Source: Agapanthus africanus (Eukaryota; Streptophyta; Magnoliopsida; Asparagales; Amaryllidaceae). Taken from it: a stretch of DNA of 64,000 bases. The notes beneath the pieces were generated by a model. It was not told the origin of the DNA. It saw only the letters and a list, made by a program, of their open reading frames with translations, and searched no databases. The translations under genes were made by a program, and so were the position numbers. Of the stretch, positions 31,338 to 43,197 are shown one piece after another (position 1 is the first letter of the stretch; the number at the start of each line of letters is the position of its first letter). Where the stretch lies: the NCBI GenBank assembly GCA_030015575.1, contig CM057346.1, positions 563,028,315-563,092,314 on the forward strand, in the 5' to 3' direction.

Positions 31338-33321
31338 TGTAAGCTGATGTCGCGCACCCCACGGGTTCGCGAGGAGGTGGAATTTTCAAAAAACGATTTT
31401 AACGAACTACGCAACACCGGCTAACTCCAGGATCTATACTAAAACCTTAACTAACTAAACTAACTAGGAGGTTTAACTACTATGATAGTTGGTTATACCT
31501 CCGTGAACCAGTCCTTCGGGTCTTCTTTGCCTCCTCTCCTTGACTCCTCGGTGAATGGATGAAGGTTGCGACATCGGCCTCCTAGCGTCAAAGATGATCC
31601 ACCCGAGAGTTTGTGCTTCAAACTCCAACCTCTAAACTGAGATAACTAGGGTAAATGGTTCGCTAATCCAAGTACCCTAGGTGATGTAGAGAATGTCTAA
31701 TGGATTGTATTATCTCACTAAACACTTTGTTTCACAACACATGTGAGTGTAAAGGTTTAGAGGAAGAAGGAGAGGAAATTTGGAGAGGGGATGTGAGATG
31801 ATCAAATGAGCTAAGGTTGTGAAGTGTAGAGAATGGCTCAAATGGCTCAAGACTTTTCAATAATGAAGTAACCATTATTTCCACATAGAAAATAATAGCT
31901 ATACTTCAATAGTGCATCCAAACCAATAAACAATTTCTTGAGCCATGCTTTACACCATGCCACATATGTCTCCAAATATCCACCTCATTAATCTATTTTG
32001 CAAAATAGATAAACCAATAATGAGGTGTCCCCTTCTAGAAGCAAACCATGTAAAATTACAAGAATGCCCTCACCGTATATACATACCCGTATTCGTATTC
32101 CGAAAAATATGAATACAATGAGGCGATAACAATCCAATAATACAATACTAGGATCCGGCTTAAACCAAAGCCCACTAGTCTTGTCCGCCCAAACAACATC
32201 CGTGTACAAGTACACATATGTGATGGTAGCCCTACCGTAAAACCATACGGCCTCTACATCTTTTGCACGAAGCAGGAAAACCCTCTGTGTGGGACTCTAA
32301 AGACTCGACAGTACGCTGGCAGTAAGTTTAACCACAAGCACGTCAGCGGTACTAGCTGCACGTAACGGCTACCTAGGTATCTGTCGATGAGCAAACTCAT
32401 CTGAACTCTACTGAGCCTATCTGTGACAATCTCCGTACAGTCCGGTCTGTTCATCTAAGATACTCGCATATCGGTCCTAGGGGGATGGTAAACGTCAGAC
32501 CCCTAACAGCGCAATAAGTCATGCCGGAGGAGAGCTCAATACACCCTGAGAATCTACTGGAGTGCCTACTAGTATTTCTCGACAGCCCTGGCCAGGGACT
32601 TTGTGTAATGGATTTCCGAACACTGCGCGATATCAACCCCCAATACCGGGAGAGACAAACCCTATCTGACCGCTACTGCCTCTAAGTGCTTCGAGACTAC
32701 ACCCAACTACTACCTGTTTTCATAACTCCTTTGAACCGTGGTAGGGTAGTAATCAAAGTGCAGTGGGAACACACTCGAGACGAAGTAGCGATGGCAAGTC
32801 AACGGACTAACCTGTACTCATGTCACCTGGGAACTGCTTCGTGATGATAGGTATAATACCAACCAGCAGTTCCCATCGAGTCCTGTCCAGTGTAACTCAT
32901 AACCTAATGAGCACCTGCATACTATCTCCAGTACATCTTACTAATGGCCGTGGGACAGACCATATCCCCTGCTGGGATGAGAAGCGTATACACTAGTCTA
33001 TTTCGGAGTATCGATACCCCGTCTCGATAATCCTATGACTAGGGACCTGTATAAAGATGTGCTTATAGACTACTCAGCCCCCACTAGTGTGACTGCCATC
33101 ACAACGCTGGTAGTCAAGCAAATATCCTAAAGGCTCTACCTATATGTATAAGCGATATGTTAAAAGAAACACATGCACATATTGAGGTAGAATCAAACCA
33201 GGTAGCATACTACCATTTTGAGCAAAACTGTTATCATAACTGTGAATATCCCAAGCTTCTAATATGTAATATATAATCCAGTATGATACAATAATGGCCT
33301 CTAGGGCATATATCACTAACA
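31338..33321 (-). mobile_element. 3' LTR of copia E
   Basis: It starts TGTAAGCTGATG and ends CACTAACA on the plus strand. The purine tract complement ATCTCCCACTT (33322-33332) lies directly inside, giving the familiar AGTGGGAGAT-TGTTAG copia junction on the minus strand. Confidence 0.93.
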
Positions 33322-33335
33322 ATCTCCCACTTACA

Positions 33336-33790
33336 CTAAGGCCATGTATTGGCATATCGCGGACCTATCATCTCGATTAGCCGCTCAAACTGTGTCTGAG
33401 AGATAGCCTTTGTGAGTGGATCTGCGGTGTTGTTCTCTGTCTCTAATCTCCGCACCTCGATCTCCCGGCGATCAATGATCTCCCTGATCATGTGGAACCG
33501 CCTCAAGATTTGTCTGGACTTTTGATGAGACTTTGGTTCCTTCGCCAAAGTTATAGCACCGTTGTTGTCACAATACAGCGGTATTGGATTAATAATGGAT
33601 AGAACCACCTGAAGTTCCGTCACAAAGTTCCTGATCTAGACTTCTTCTTTTGCGGCATCACATGCAGCGATATACTCTGCTTCCATGGTCGAGTCAGCAA
33701 CGGTGTCCTGCTTGGAGCTCTTCTAACAGACTGCCCCTCCATTGAGGGTAAAGACATAACCCGACATAGACTTGGAGTCATCCTTGTCAC
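33336..33790 (-). pseudogene. RNase H of copia E
   Basis: Minus-strand frames read DSTMEAEYIAACDAAKEEV, then a TAG (33636-33638) in place of an expected Trp, then LYCDNNGAITLAKEP, KSRQILRRFHMIREI and NNTADPLTKAIS. These are the conserved Glu, Asp and final Asp blocks of copia RNase H. It ends a few bases before the polypurine tract. Confidence 0.9.
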
Positions 33791-34853
33791 TCTGGAAGCT
33801 GGAGTCGGCGAAGGACTCCATCTGAAGGTCTTCTCTGTCGTACACCAAGAACATCTCCTTAGTCCTTCTCAGGTACTTGAGAATGTTCTTTACTGCTGTC
33901 TAATACTTCTCCCCTGCGTTCGACTGATACCTGCTTACAATGCTCAGGGCGTAAGCAACATCTGGTCTGGTACACAATATCGCATACATTATAGAGCCTA
34001 CCGCAGAAGCATAGGGTATAATAGACATGCGATCCCTTTCCAAATCAATCTTGGGAGACATCTCTCTGGAGAGGGTGATTCCGTGACAAGCCGATAGATT
34101 ACCGTGCTTTGAATCTTCCATACTGAATTTTTTCAGTATGGTGTCGATGTACCTTGACTGTGAAAGTCCCAACATCCGTTTAGATGTATCACGATAGATC
34201 TGGATCCCCAGAATGTAGAAGGCATCACCCAGCTCCTTCATGGAGAACTTTTGTGACAAGAATCTTTTGACTGATTGTACCATAGGAATGTCATTTTCTA
34301 TCAAGAGAATGTCATCCACGTACAAGACGAGGAATATCACAGTTCTCGCTACAATTTTACTATAGATGCATGGTTCATTTGAATTTTTGATAAAGTCAAA
34401 TTTCTTGAACGTCTCATCAAAACATATGTTCCAACTCCGCAATGCCTACTTTAATCCATAAATGGACTTAAGCAACTTGCACACATTTCCGCTGCTCCCA
34501 CTCTGAATGAAACCCTCCGGCTGATCCCTATAGACGCACTCTTCCAAATTTCCATTTAGAAAAGCGGTCTTTACGTCCATCTGCCAAATCTCATAATCGT
34601 GGAAGGCAGCAATGGCAAGAAGGATTTGAATGGATTGGAGCATAGCCACTGGAGAAAAGGTTTCATCATAGTCCAAACCTGGTCTTTGACGAAAACCTTT
34701 TGTAACAAGTCTAGCCTTATAGGTTTCAGCCTGTCCATCTACACCAATCTTCTTTCTGAAGATCCATTTGCTGCCTACGGGTTTTATCCCTTCTGGAGCA
34801 ATGTCCAAAGTCCATACTTTGTTGGTGTATATGGATTCCATTTCGGTCTGCAT
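33791..34853 (-). pseudogene. Reverse transcriptase of copia E
   Basis: Blocks in order are GSKWIFRKKI, KARLVTKGFRQRPGLDY, ETFSPVA, WQMDVKTAFLNG, VCKLLKSIYGLK, then (after a stop near 34443) LYVDDILLIEND with the catalytic YVDD, LGIQIYRD, and SAVGSIMYAILCTRPDVAYAL. The order integrase before reverse transcriptase marks Ty1/copia. A TAA-type break at 34443-34445 and one at 33900 interrupt the frame. Confidence 0.95.
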
Positions 34854-35940
34854 TGCATCCAGCCATTTTAACGAGTCTCTGCTCTAAATGGCTTGCTGGA
34901 AACTAGTTGGCTCATCATCGTCGATGATGCAATCCTCTCTATCCCCGTTTATAAGAAAACCGTAGTAACTCTCGGACGGATGAGACTGCCTACTAGTCCT
35001 GCGGAGTGGCGCGGGGATGTCCGGTTCTTTCGAAACTTCTGGTTCCACCATACTTTCAGTAATAGCTTATGGTTCTGGAATTTCTTCCAGTTCTATTGTG
35101 CTCCCACTAATCTCTTTTTCTAAAAAATGAGTTTCCAAAAAGTGGGCATGCCGAGAAACAAAGACCTTTTGTTCCTCTGCATAATAGAAAAGATACTCTC
35201 TAGAGTTTTTTGGGTATCCCACAAACTCACACGGTACTGAGCATGCCTCGAGCTTGTCTGCATGCTGCCATTTTTTACAAAAGCTGGACATCCCCATGTC
35301 TTAAGGTACTTAAGAGAGGATTTCTTCCCACTCCACATCTGATATGGTGTGGTAGGCACTGACTTAGTAGGAACCTTGTTCAAAAGATATGCAGCTGATT
35401 CTAGTGCATAGCCCTAGAGGGATCACAGTAACTCAGCATTACTCATCATGGAACATACCATATCCAATAAGGTTCTGTTCCGTCTTTCTGATACACCGTT
35501 GTGCTGATGTGTGTATGGAGGAGTAAGCTGAGAGAAAATTCCATTCTCTTTTAAGTAGTCCAGGAACTTGGCACTTAAGTATTCACCACCTCAATCAGAT
35601 TTTAGTGTCTTGATACTTTTGCCGGTTTATTTTTCCACTTCATTCTTATATTCCCAGAATTTCTCAAAGGCCTCGGATTTATGTTTCATCAAGAATACAT
35701 GCCCATACCTTGAGAAATCGTCCGTAAAAGTAATGAAATAGGAATAACCATTTCTTGCATGTGTAGACATTGGATCACACACATCGCTATGTATGAGTCC
35801 TAAGAGATCGCTCGCCCTTACTCCATATCCAGTGAACGAAGTCTTTGTCATCTTTCCTTTGAGACATGATTGACAAGTTGCATAGGACTGATATTCAAAC
35901 GGATCAAAATATCCCTCTTTATGTAACTTCGTCAACCGTG
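34854..35940 (-). pseudogene. Integrase of copia E
   Basis: The frame includes the pre-integrase Cys pair CQSCLKGKM, the first catalytic Asp in IHSDVCDPM, TDDFSRYGHVF, then a TGA at 35591-35593 (in place of an expected Arg CGA) inside the second Asp block (KSD-stop-GGEY), and NGVSERRNRTLL with the Glu. The C-terminal part reads NKVPTKSVPTTPYQMW and CEFVGYPKNSREYLFY. Several stops make it inactive. Confidence 0.9.
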
Positions 35941-35999
35941 TTTCATTAATGTGACCCAGTCTACAATGCTATAAGAAAGCCTGATTTAATCCCGGAGAC

Positions 36000-36382
36000 T
36001 TTCTTTTAAGTGTGTTCTGAACGCTGAAAACCTGAGCTTGATTTAATACGTATATGTCGTTATCTAATGTACCTAACCCGATCAAATTTTGATTAAGGTG
36101 GATGTGTACCACATCGCTTACAAATGTAAAACCATATCCTTATTTAGAAAGTAAAGATACAGATATGATATTACAAGCCAGACTATGTACATACAACCAG
36201 TTAAACAAAACCAATATCTGCCCACTTGTCAATTCTAGGTGATATTCCCCTACAGATACAGCATCCACGCTCATTCCGTTAGCAACCCTGAGAGTCATAT
36301 CACCTGCCTTGATAACTCTACGGTTTCTCAAAGCCTGTAATGAATTACAGATATGAGATCCTGCTCCGGTATCTAGTACTCA
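36000..36382 (-). pseudogene. Protease of copia E
   Basis: The minus strand reads LDTGAGSHICNSLQALRNRR with the catalytic DTG, then DMTLRVANGM and YVHSLACNIISVSLLSK. A TGA at 36380-36382 directly before the active site replaces an expected Trp codon. It links gag to integrase. Confidence 0.85.
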
Positions 36383-37272
36383 GGAAGTAGAGTTAATTGA
36401 CAGACGGTTTTCAATCATAAACACACCCGAAACCGAAGCCACAACGTGCTTCGAATCCTGTTTTCTAGCTTTCCAAGCCCCGCAGTCCTTCTGACAGTGC
36501 GCTTTCCCGTGACAACAGAAACATCCCTCTTTCCCTACTGTTAGCCCCAAAACTTTTGCCCTGTCCATTCCCTCTACCCTACTGACACCGTCTATCGACT
36601 TGGTAGAGGCCTTCTTCTTCTCTCGCTTGGCTTTCTCCTTGGATCTAGAAGAGGAAGATTCTCCAATGAGTAGAGCGGGTGTCTCCCTGGATTCCTGCAG
36701 GGTGCCTTCTGAGCTCCTCAATATGTTGAGGAGTTCTGGAAGTGTAACTTCCTACCTTTGAATATTGTAATTCAAGATAAACTGGGCGTAGGTGGAGGGT
36801 AGCGACTGTAGAATCAAGTCAATACTTAACTCATTCTCCAACGTGGTCCCATGGTCCGTGAGCTGTTCAATACAGCTAATATCATAATGACGTGGTCCCC
36901 TACAAATGACCCGATAGCCAACCTCGCCTGAAACAATATCTTCGAGGTCTCATATCTTGCGATACGAGATTGCTCTCCATATAAAACTTTGGTATGGTGG
37001 AAGATGGAAGCTAAGTCCATCTTCTCGTGCTGCCTCTGGTGTTCACTATCCATTGAGGCTAACACAAGGCACTTGGCTCTCGTACAATCCTTTTCCTATG
37101 TCTGACGGATATCAACATCCACAACGGTATAATCTGGACCTGGGACGGCGGGGGCTTTGGTAGTAAGGAGATAGTCCAGCTTGTCATAGGCAAGTGCTAT
37201 CTGGACATTCCTTTGCCAATCATTATAGTTTGGCCCAGTCAATTTATTATCTAATAACCTAAGTCCAGTCAT
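36383..37272 (-). pseudogene. Gag of copia E
   Basis: Start chosen at the ATG at 37272 (MTGLRLLDNKLTGPNYNDWQ), the usual copia Gag opening; the frame upstream is unrelated. It continues, after stops near 37096 and 36826, through KILFQARLAIGSFVGDH-type blocks, a Ser/Lys-rich stretch and a CCHC zinc knuckle (CFCCHGKAHCQKDC) near 36500. Gag packages the element RNA. Several breaks make it inactive. Confidence 0.88.
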
Positions 37273-39330
37273 TGTGGTCGCTGCAATTAGGAGATAGAGA
37301 AAAAACACTCAGCATGATACTCTTGCAAGTTTAGATTGGTTATTAATTTATCTAAACATGATGGCTCCCACTATTTTCTCGAATCCTTCCTCAAACCATA
37401 AAAGAAGAATTAGTCAGGATTAATCTCACTCTTACAATTCTTGCTTAACCTTTCAGCCAGGCTGGTGTCAGTACTTCAAGGGAGGTTTTTTAATGCTTTC
37501 GCGAAGTTCCTTAATTACATAATCTCTTTTCCTGGAGGCGTAGCCCCTCAAACACCATTCTAGACACCTACTTGGTTTATAGCATTGATTATTTAGTGAA
37601 AAAATCTCCCGAAGAGTAGCGGATACTCACAGTAGGATCGGGATCCAAATATCATCGTGTGACAACTTTGAAAGAATCGTACCAAAATCATCACATTCCA
37701 AATGATATGCAACACTAGCAAGTTTCAATTTCCTTAGAAACTCCCGATGTGGATTTTTGCCCCATGCTCTTATGACCTTGGCGAAGGCCAACATATCATA
37801 AGTTACATGTCAAGTTCTACCCGTCATTGTCCAGGTTAATTTGAACCCATCTATACATACCTTGACGAAGGCCAACATAGTAGTACGACTGTCCCAAACC
37901 AATGCATCTATTTATGCTACATATGAATACCCAGCAGCTACCAATCATTATACCTTGGCGAAGGTCAAAATACATAGCTTGAATACTACTGAATACCCAT
38001 ATGAAATGACGGAGGGCTACGAATGGTTTTGGAGAAACCGTGAACGTAATGAACTTGATATAGTCGAAGGAACCATGATGGCTTTTTAAAAGGAGCGGTT
38101 TAGGCTCCGCATTTAAAATTTGCTTTTTGAAGAAAACCGAGTGGTTTTGAAACTGTTCCAACGATTAAGCTTTGGTTTGTTTTTCCTTACATTAATCAAT
38201 GTTAATGCGGTCCCATCATTTAACCCTATCATTGCAGAAAAAGAAACGAAAATACAATGTACGCTTATGTCATCTGCATTCGCTACGGGGCCACGTCATG
38301 CACCGTTATGTTACTTAACTACCGGAAGAGCGGGGGTTGGACTAGCGTGGGTGCAAAACATAAGCAACACCTACTATATATATATATATCCATTCGTCTC
38401 ATGCAATAATAGGCATTCCAGATCACAGATGAATATATTGGATATACTAGGAATTTCGCGTTTCATTTAAGCCTATAACGAAAAACGGATCCCACGGTCA
38501 TGATGAATAGCCAAACCCCACCCTAGACCCCTACGGGTGCGGCAAACTACCCGCCAAATTCCCGAAATGAAGCAACCTCCCTCAATAAAAATGAGTAGGT
38601 CACTCGGTACTTCAAGAACCCGGTAGTTTGTGCACCCCCCTTGGGTCTATCTTAGGAGCAAAAATAGTAAAAGAAATAATACTGCGGTGGCTACAATCTC
38701 AACCCGGATGTGCCCCGCGAAATAATATTACCTCACTTTTACAAATTACATGAATGAAAAAAAAGAAAACACTCTTCTTACATCCCCCGGCTATTCATCT
38801 ACGACGATCCAATACTCCATATACACAAACCATCATCACAGATCACAGATATGTGCAACCCCCACTAATCGACGTATAGAAATTAGCAGACGTTTAGTAT
38901 CATATATCAAACACAGAAAACCCAATTAGACAAGTAATCTTAGAATTTCGATCGATTAACAAAATCCGAGTCTACCCCATGCACAATCCAGCACACAAAC
39001 AATACTGGGTAGAAACCAAATATTCCCAAAATCACAATTCCAGAAAATAGACCTACAGAAGAAAACTGAGTCAACTCGGTCTCGACTCGGCCGCGGATCC
39101 GCGGCGAAACACACTATTTCGCCGCGCTTCCGCGGCGGTCTTGGCGAGTTACGAACTCGTTTTTCTTGAGTGTTTTTAGAAAACCCTGCTTATATTTTTA
39201 AGGCCACTGAAAAGATTTTTAGACCAGTTTTAAAAATTTACAGAAACATGAGTTTTCGAACGTGATTTTTGGATTTTTCCGACGATCGAATTTCTAACTA
39301 CTTACTAACTAGCTAGTTAAGATTTTGTAG
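37273..39330 (-). other. Long leader of copia E
   Basis: About 2 kb lie between the primer site and gag with no supported gene. There are three diverged direct repeats of ACCTTGGCGAAGGCCAACAT (about 37778, 37860, 37953) and a group of GC-rich hairpins at 39091-39136. A leader this long could hold packaging signals or an intron. Confidence 0.6.
39091..39136. other. GC-rich palindrome and hairpin cluster near the primer site of copia E
   Basis: CCGCGGATCCGCGG (39091-39104) is a perfect 14-base palindrome. CGGCGAAA (39102-39109) pairs with TTTCGCCG (39117-39124). GCCGCG-CTTC-CGCGGC (39121-39136) is a perfect six-pair hairpin with a four-base loop. They lie about 200-240 bases inside the primer site in an otherwise AT-rich leader. 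Confidence 0.7.
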
Positions 39331-39342
39331 GCTCTGATACCA
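39331..39342 (-). promoter_or_regulatory. Primer-binding site of copia E (initiator tRNA-Met)
   Basis: The complement of 39331-39342 is TGGTATCAGAGC, the standard site for the 3' end of initiator methionine tRNA, one base from the LTR end. Confidence 0.95.
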
Positions 39343-39343
39343 C

Positions 39344-41311
39344 TGTAAGCCGATGTCGTGCACCCTACGGGTTCGCATGGAGGTGGAATTTTCAAAAAAC
39401 GCTTTTAACGAACTACGCAACACCGGCTAACTCCAGTATCTATACTAAAACCTTAACTAACTAGGAGGTTTAACTACTATGATAATTTGTTATACCTCCG
39501 TGAACCAGTCCTTCGGGTCATCTTTGCCTCCTCTCCTTGACTCCCCGGTGAATGGATGAAGGTTGCGACATCGGCCTTCTCGCGTCAAAGATGATCCACC
39601 CGAGAGTTTGTGGTTCAAGCTTCAACCTCTAAACCGAGATAACTAGAGTAAATGGTTCGCTAATCTAAGTATCCTAGGTGATGTAGAGAATGTCTAATGG
39701 ATTATATTATCTCACTAAACCCTTTGTTTCACAACAAATGTGAGTGTAAGGGTTTAGAGAAAGAAGGAGAGGAAATTTGGAGAGAGAATGAGAGATGAAC
39801 AAATGAGCTAGGGTTGTGAAGTGTAGAGAATGGCTCAAGAGTTTTCAATAATGAAGTAACCATTATTTACACATAGAAAATAATAGTCATACTTCAATAG
39901 TGCATCCAAACCAATAAACGATTCCTTGAGCCATGCTTTACACCATGCCACATATGTCTCCAAATATCCACCTCATTAATCTATTTTGCAAAATAGATAA
40001 ACCAATAATGAGGTGTCTCCTTCTAGAAGCATACCATATAAAATTATAAGAATGCCCTCACCGTATATACATACTCGTACTCGTATTCCGAAAAATACGA
40101 ATACAATGAGACGATAACAATCCAATAATATAATACTAAGATCCGGCTTAAACTAAAGCCCACTAGTATTGTTCGTCCGAACATCATCCGTGTACAAGTA
40201 CACGTATGTGATCGTAGCCCTGCCGTAAAACCATACGGCCTCTACATCTTTTTCCCGAAGCAGGGAAACCTTCCGTGTGGGACTGTAAAGACTCGACAGT
40301 ACACTTACAATGGGTTTAACCATGAGCACGTCATCGGTACTAGTTGCACGTAACGGCTACCCAGGTATCTGTCGATAAGAAGGTCGATGAGAAAATTCAT
40401 CCGAACTCCTACTGAGCCTGTCTATAACAATCTCCGTACAGTCCAGTCTGTTCGTCTAAGATACTCGCATATCAGGCCTAGGGGATGGGAAACGTTAGAC
40501 CCCTAACAGCCTAATCAGTCGTGTCGAAGGAGAGCCCAATACACCCTGAGAAACTACTGGAGTGCCGACCAGTATTTCTCGACCGTCCTGGCCAGGGGCT
40601 TTGTGTAATGGCTTTCCGAACACTGCGCGATATCAACCCCCAATACCGGGAGAGACGAATCCTATCAGACCGCTACTGCCTCCAAGTTCTTCGGGACTAC
40701 ACCCAACTACTACCTGTTTGCACGACTTCTTTGATCTGTGGTAGGGTAGTAATCAAAGTGCAGTGGGAACATACTCGAGACGAAGTAGCGATGGCAAGTC
40801 AACAGACTAACCTGTACTCATGTCACCTGGGAACTGCTTCCTGACGATAGGTATAATACCAACCAGCAGTTCCCATCGAGTCATGTCCAGTGTAACTCAT
40901 AACCTAATGAGCACCTGCAAGTACGTCGTACTAATGGCTGTGGGACAGACCATATCCCCTGCTGGGATGAGAAGCGTATACACTAGTCTACTCCGGAATA
41001 TCGATGCCCCGTCTCGATAATCCTACGACCAGGGACCTGTATAAGGATGTGCTTATAGACTACCCAGCCCTTACTAGTGTGACTGCCATCACAACAATGG
41101 TAGTCAAGCAAAGATCCTAAGGGCTCTACCAATATGTATAAGCGATATGCTAAAATAAACACATGCACATATTGAGGTAGAATCAAATCAGGTACCATAC
41201 TACCATTTTGAGCAAGACTGTTATCATAACTGTGAATATCACAAGCTTCCAATATGTAATATACAATCCAGTATGATACAATAATGGCCTCTAGGGCATA
41301 TATCACTAACA
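39344..41311 (-). mobile_element. 5' LTR of copia E
   Basis: Starts TGTAAGCCGATG and ends CACTAACA on the plus strand, collinear with 31338-33321. It would hold the promoter for minus-strand transcription, but no single TATA box stands out. Confidence 0.93.
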
Positions 41312-41495
41312 CTTTAAAGGATTCCTTGTCTCCACTCCTGACAGTGAACAGGTAGTCGACCGTCCTCTTCTGTCGTCGGTTCCCGACGAAGTGACCGAGG
41401 AATTGGGTGACCAGCTCGTCAAAGTAATTCTTCAACGTCTTCAGAGAGGTGAAGGGTCTCAATAACCAATAACTCTTGGCACATACCCAAACCAA
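41312..41495 (-). pseudogene. Gag N-terminal fragment of Tat element C
   Basis: Reads RPFTSLKTLKNYFDELVTQF and NRRQKRTVDYLFTVRSGDKE, the first part of the gag capsid domain, ending at the insertion point of copia E and resuming at 31337. Upstream it is cut off at about 41500 by a piece of LTR from the A/B/D family. Confidence 0.88.
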
Positions 41496-41499
41496 TGAG

Positions 41500-42231
41500 C
41501 CAAAACTTTATGGACTGTGATGTCCTTAAACCTAATGGACCGCAACGTATCTAAACTAAACTCTATGGACTATGATGTCCTTAAACCCAATGGACCGCAA
41601 CGTCCCTAAACTAAACTTTATGGACTATGATGTCCTTAAACCAAATGGATCATGATGTCCTTAAATTAAAACGATAGAGCCCAAATGCTCTTTTGTTGAA
41701 TCAAAAATGATCCTGAACCCCCGTTGAGTAGATCTTAGTCTAAAATTAGACTAACGTATTCTCAACAAACATTTAAGTCGATCTTAACCTCAAACAAGGT
41801 TAACGATCCTTAAATCAAACCAAATCCAAATCTAAGAAAATACGGATTTGGACTAATCCCCGCCCTACGGGCGAAAACACAAATCAGTCTCCGTATACAA
41901 TCCACGGGCAACCAAAAATAAAACAAACACACACGACACGAAGTGAACATCTGGAGCAGGAGAAAGTGGTTATCGCTACACGGTAACGTAATTAACTGCG
42001 GGGGCTTGCGCTTGCAGGGAAGAATGTCCCCACAATCAAAAACCTCTCACAATGAGGGGAAATCTGACGAAATCCGCTACAACGGTCGCATCCGTCCAAA
42101 CCTCTGAAACACGGTGCCATAAATCAACTTGGCATCTTCGGAGAGGTGGATGGATAAACCCAAATAGCATCTGCCCCTCCCCCCCAAATTCAGGCAAGAC
42201 GTTTGTCTTTCCCGGTTTCCAGCGGTAAACA
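41500..42231 (+). mobile_element. LTR 3'-end fragment of the A/B/D family inside the leader of C
   Basis: The plus strand has TGGACTATGATGTCCTTAAA repeats, TAAAATTAGACTAACG, CCCTACGGGCG, TCTCCGTATACAATCCACGG, CACGACACGAAGTGAAC and a terminal GCGGTAAACA at 42231, the same tail as in the LTRs of A and B but inverted relative to C. Only the last 730 bp of such an LTR are present. It separates the C primer region (42232-42300) from C gag. Confidence 0.75.
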
Positions 42232-42280
42232 GGGTCGAGGGCGGAAGATCAACTTTAGAGGTGGAGAAGCTTCTGAAACG

Positions 42281-42298
42281 TTCCCACAGACGGCGCCA
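42281..42298 (-). promoter_or_regulatory. Primer-binding site of Tat element C
   Basis: The complement of 42281-42298 is TGGCGCCGTCTGTGGGAA, two bases from the LTR end at 42301. TGGCGCCG is the usual start of sites for tRNA-Asp in gypsy elements; the assignment is from memory. Confidence 0.85.
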
Positions 42299-42300
42299 AC

Positions 42301-43197
42301 TGATGGAGGTTGTGATCTCCTTCAGATGTTGTCCTCCGTCGATCCTGTGATGGCGGTCTTTAATGGTTGAGATTCAGTTTGGGAGTTGTTAAGCGTGTGG
42401 ATCTCAATGGGTTGGTGTTGACACCGAGCTATCTGCAAAGGAAGTCCCGGGGTGGGTGACCACCGTAGGACCATCCGACGATCAAGTTAGTGCCGAGGAA
42501 TAGGTGCAGAGTAACGGCGTATTGGAATGAGTTCAAGTTACCTGAGTCGTCCGAGAGAGGGGTTTATATAGTGGTCGTGTGGGGCAAGCAGACACGAGAT
42601 CATCGTCGTTAGTTACGCCCACGTGTTATCCTCGCATTAATGGTGGGATATGCCCATTAATGGGGGACGCGCTAGCATGGGACGCGGAACATGGGGAGGC
42701 GGATATCTCGCCCTGGCGAGATACGCGGAGCCATTGCGGGGGCGCTTGGGTTCCGCGCTCTCGGTTGATCGGGGAAGTCGAGGAAGCTCGGCCTTTCAGA
42801 TTTCTCGGGGATGAGCCATGAGGCCGAGGAAGCTCGGTCTGTTAGATGGCTCAGAGACGAGCAGGGTGGCCGAGGAAGCTCGGCCTATCAGATGGCTCGG
42901 AGATGAGCTGTTGGCTGTTTGCTAGGTGAAGGTGGAAAGTACTCAGGGAGGTCTCCTGAAAGGTCGGATGCGTCCTCTGAGATGAGGTCCCGAGGAACGC
43001 CCCTAATGCATCTTATTTATTCCACCTTCGTAGCCTTCGGGATACGTCATCCGCCACGTGTTGTAATCTGAGGAAATACCACTTGTGAGCATCATCAACA
43101 CGCTTCTCCTTGACACATGCGACGCCCCAAAATATCTAAAGCCGTCGGCGGCTGGACTGGTATCGACGCCATGGAAGATTGGAGACGACCTTCCCCA
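42301..43197 (-). mobile_element. 5' LTR of Tat element C
   Basis: The plus strand begins TGATGGAGG directly after the primer site and ends ...CCTTCCCCA at 43197, where the mobile-domain coding sequence of D resumes. A TATA box (minus strand CTATATAAACC, complement of 42562-42572) is present. A 46-bp repeat with GAGGAAGCTCGG occurs three times (42780, 42826, 42872). An alternative outer end at CATCA (43097) is less likely because coding similarity starts only at about 43203. Confidence 0.7.

Larger units (their letters stand above)
31338..41311 (-). mobile_element. Complete copia element E, inserted in gag of C
   Basis: Two LTRs (31338-33321, 1984 bp; 39344-41311, 1968 bp) both start TGTAAG on the plus strand and end TATATCACTAACA. 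Flanks are CTTTG (31333-31337) and CTTTA (41312-41316), a five-base target duplication with one change. Removing the element rejoins SF-K with GYVTRF of C gag. Inside are a tRNA-Met primer site, leader, gag, protease, integrase, reverse transcriptase, RNase H and purine tract, in copia order. Five of the first 58 LTR bases differ between the two copies, so the insertion is not recent. Confidence 0.95.

Noticed and set aside
42301..43097. Shorter LTR of C ending at CATCA (43097)
   Set aside because: It would leave 100 bases matching neither D coding sequence nor C; the end at 43197 directly meets D coding sequence.
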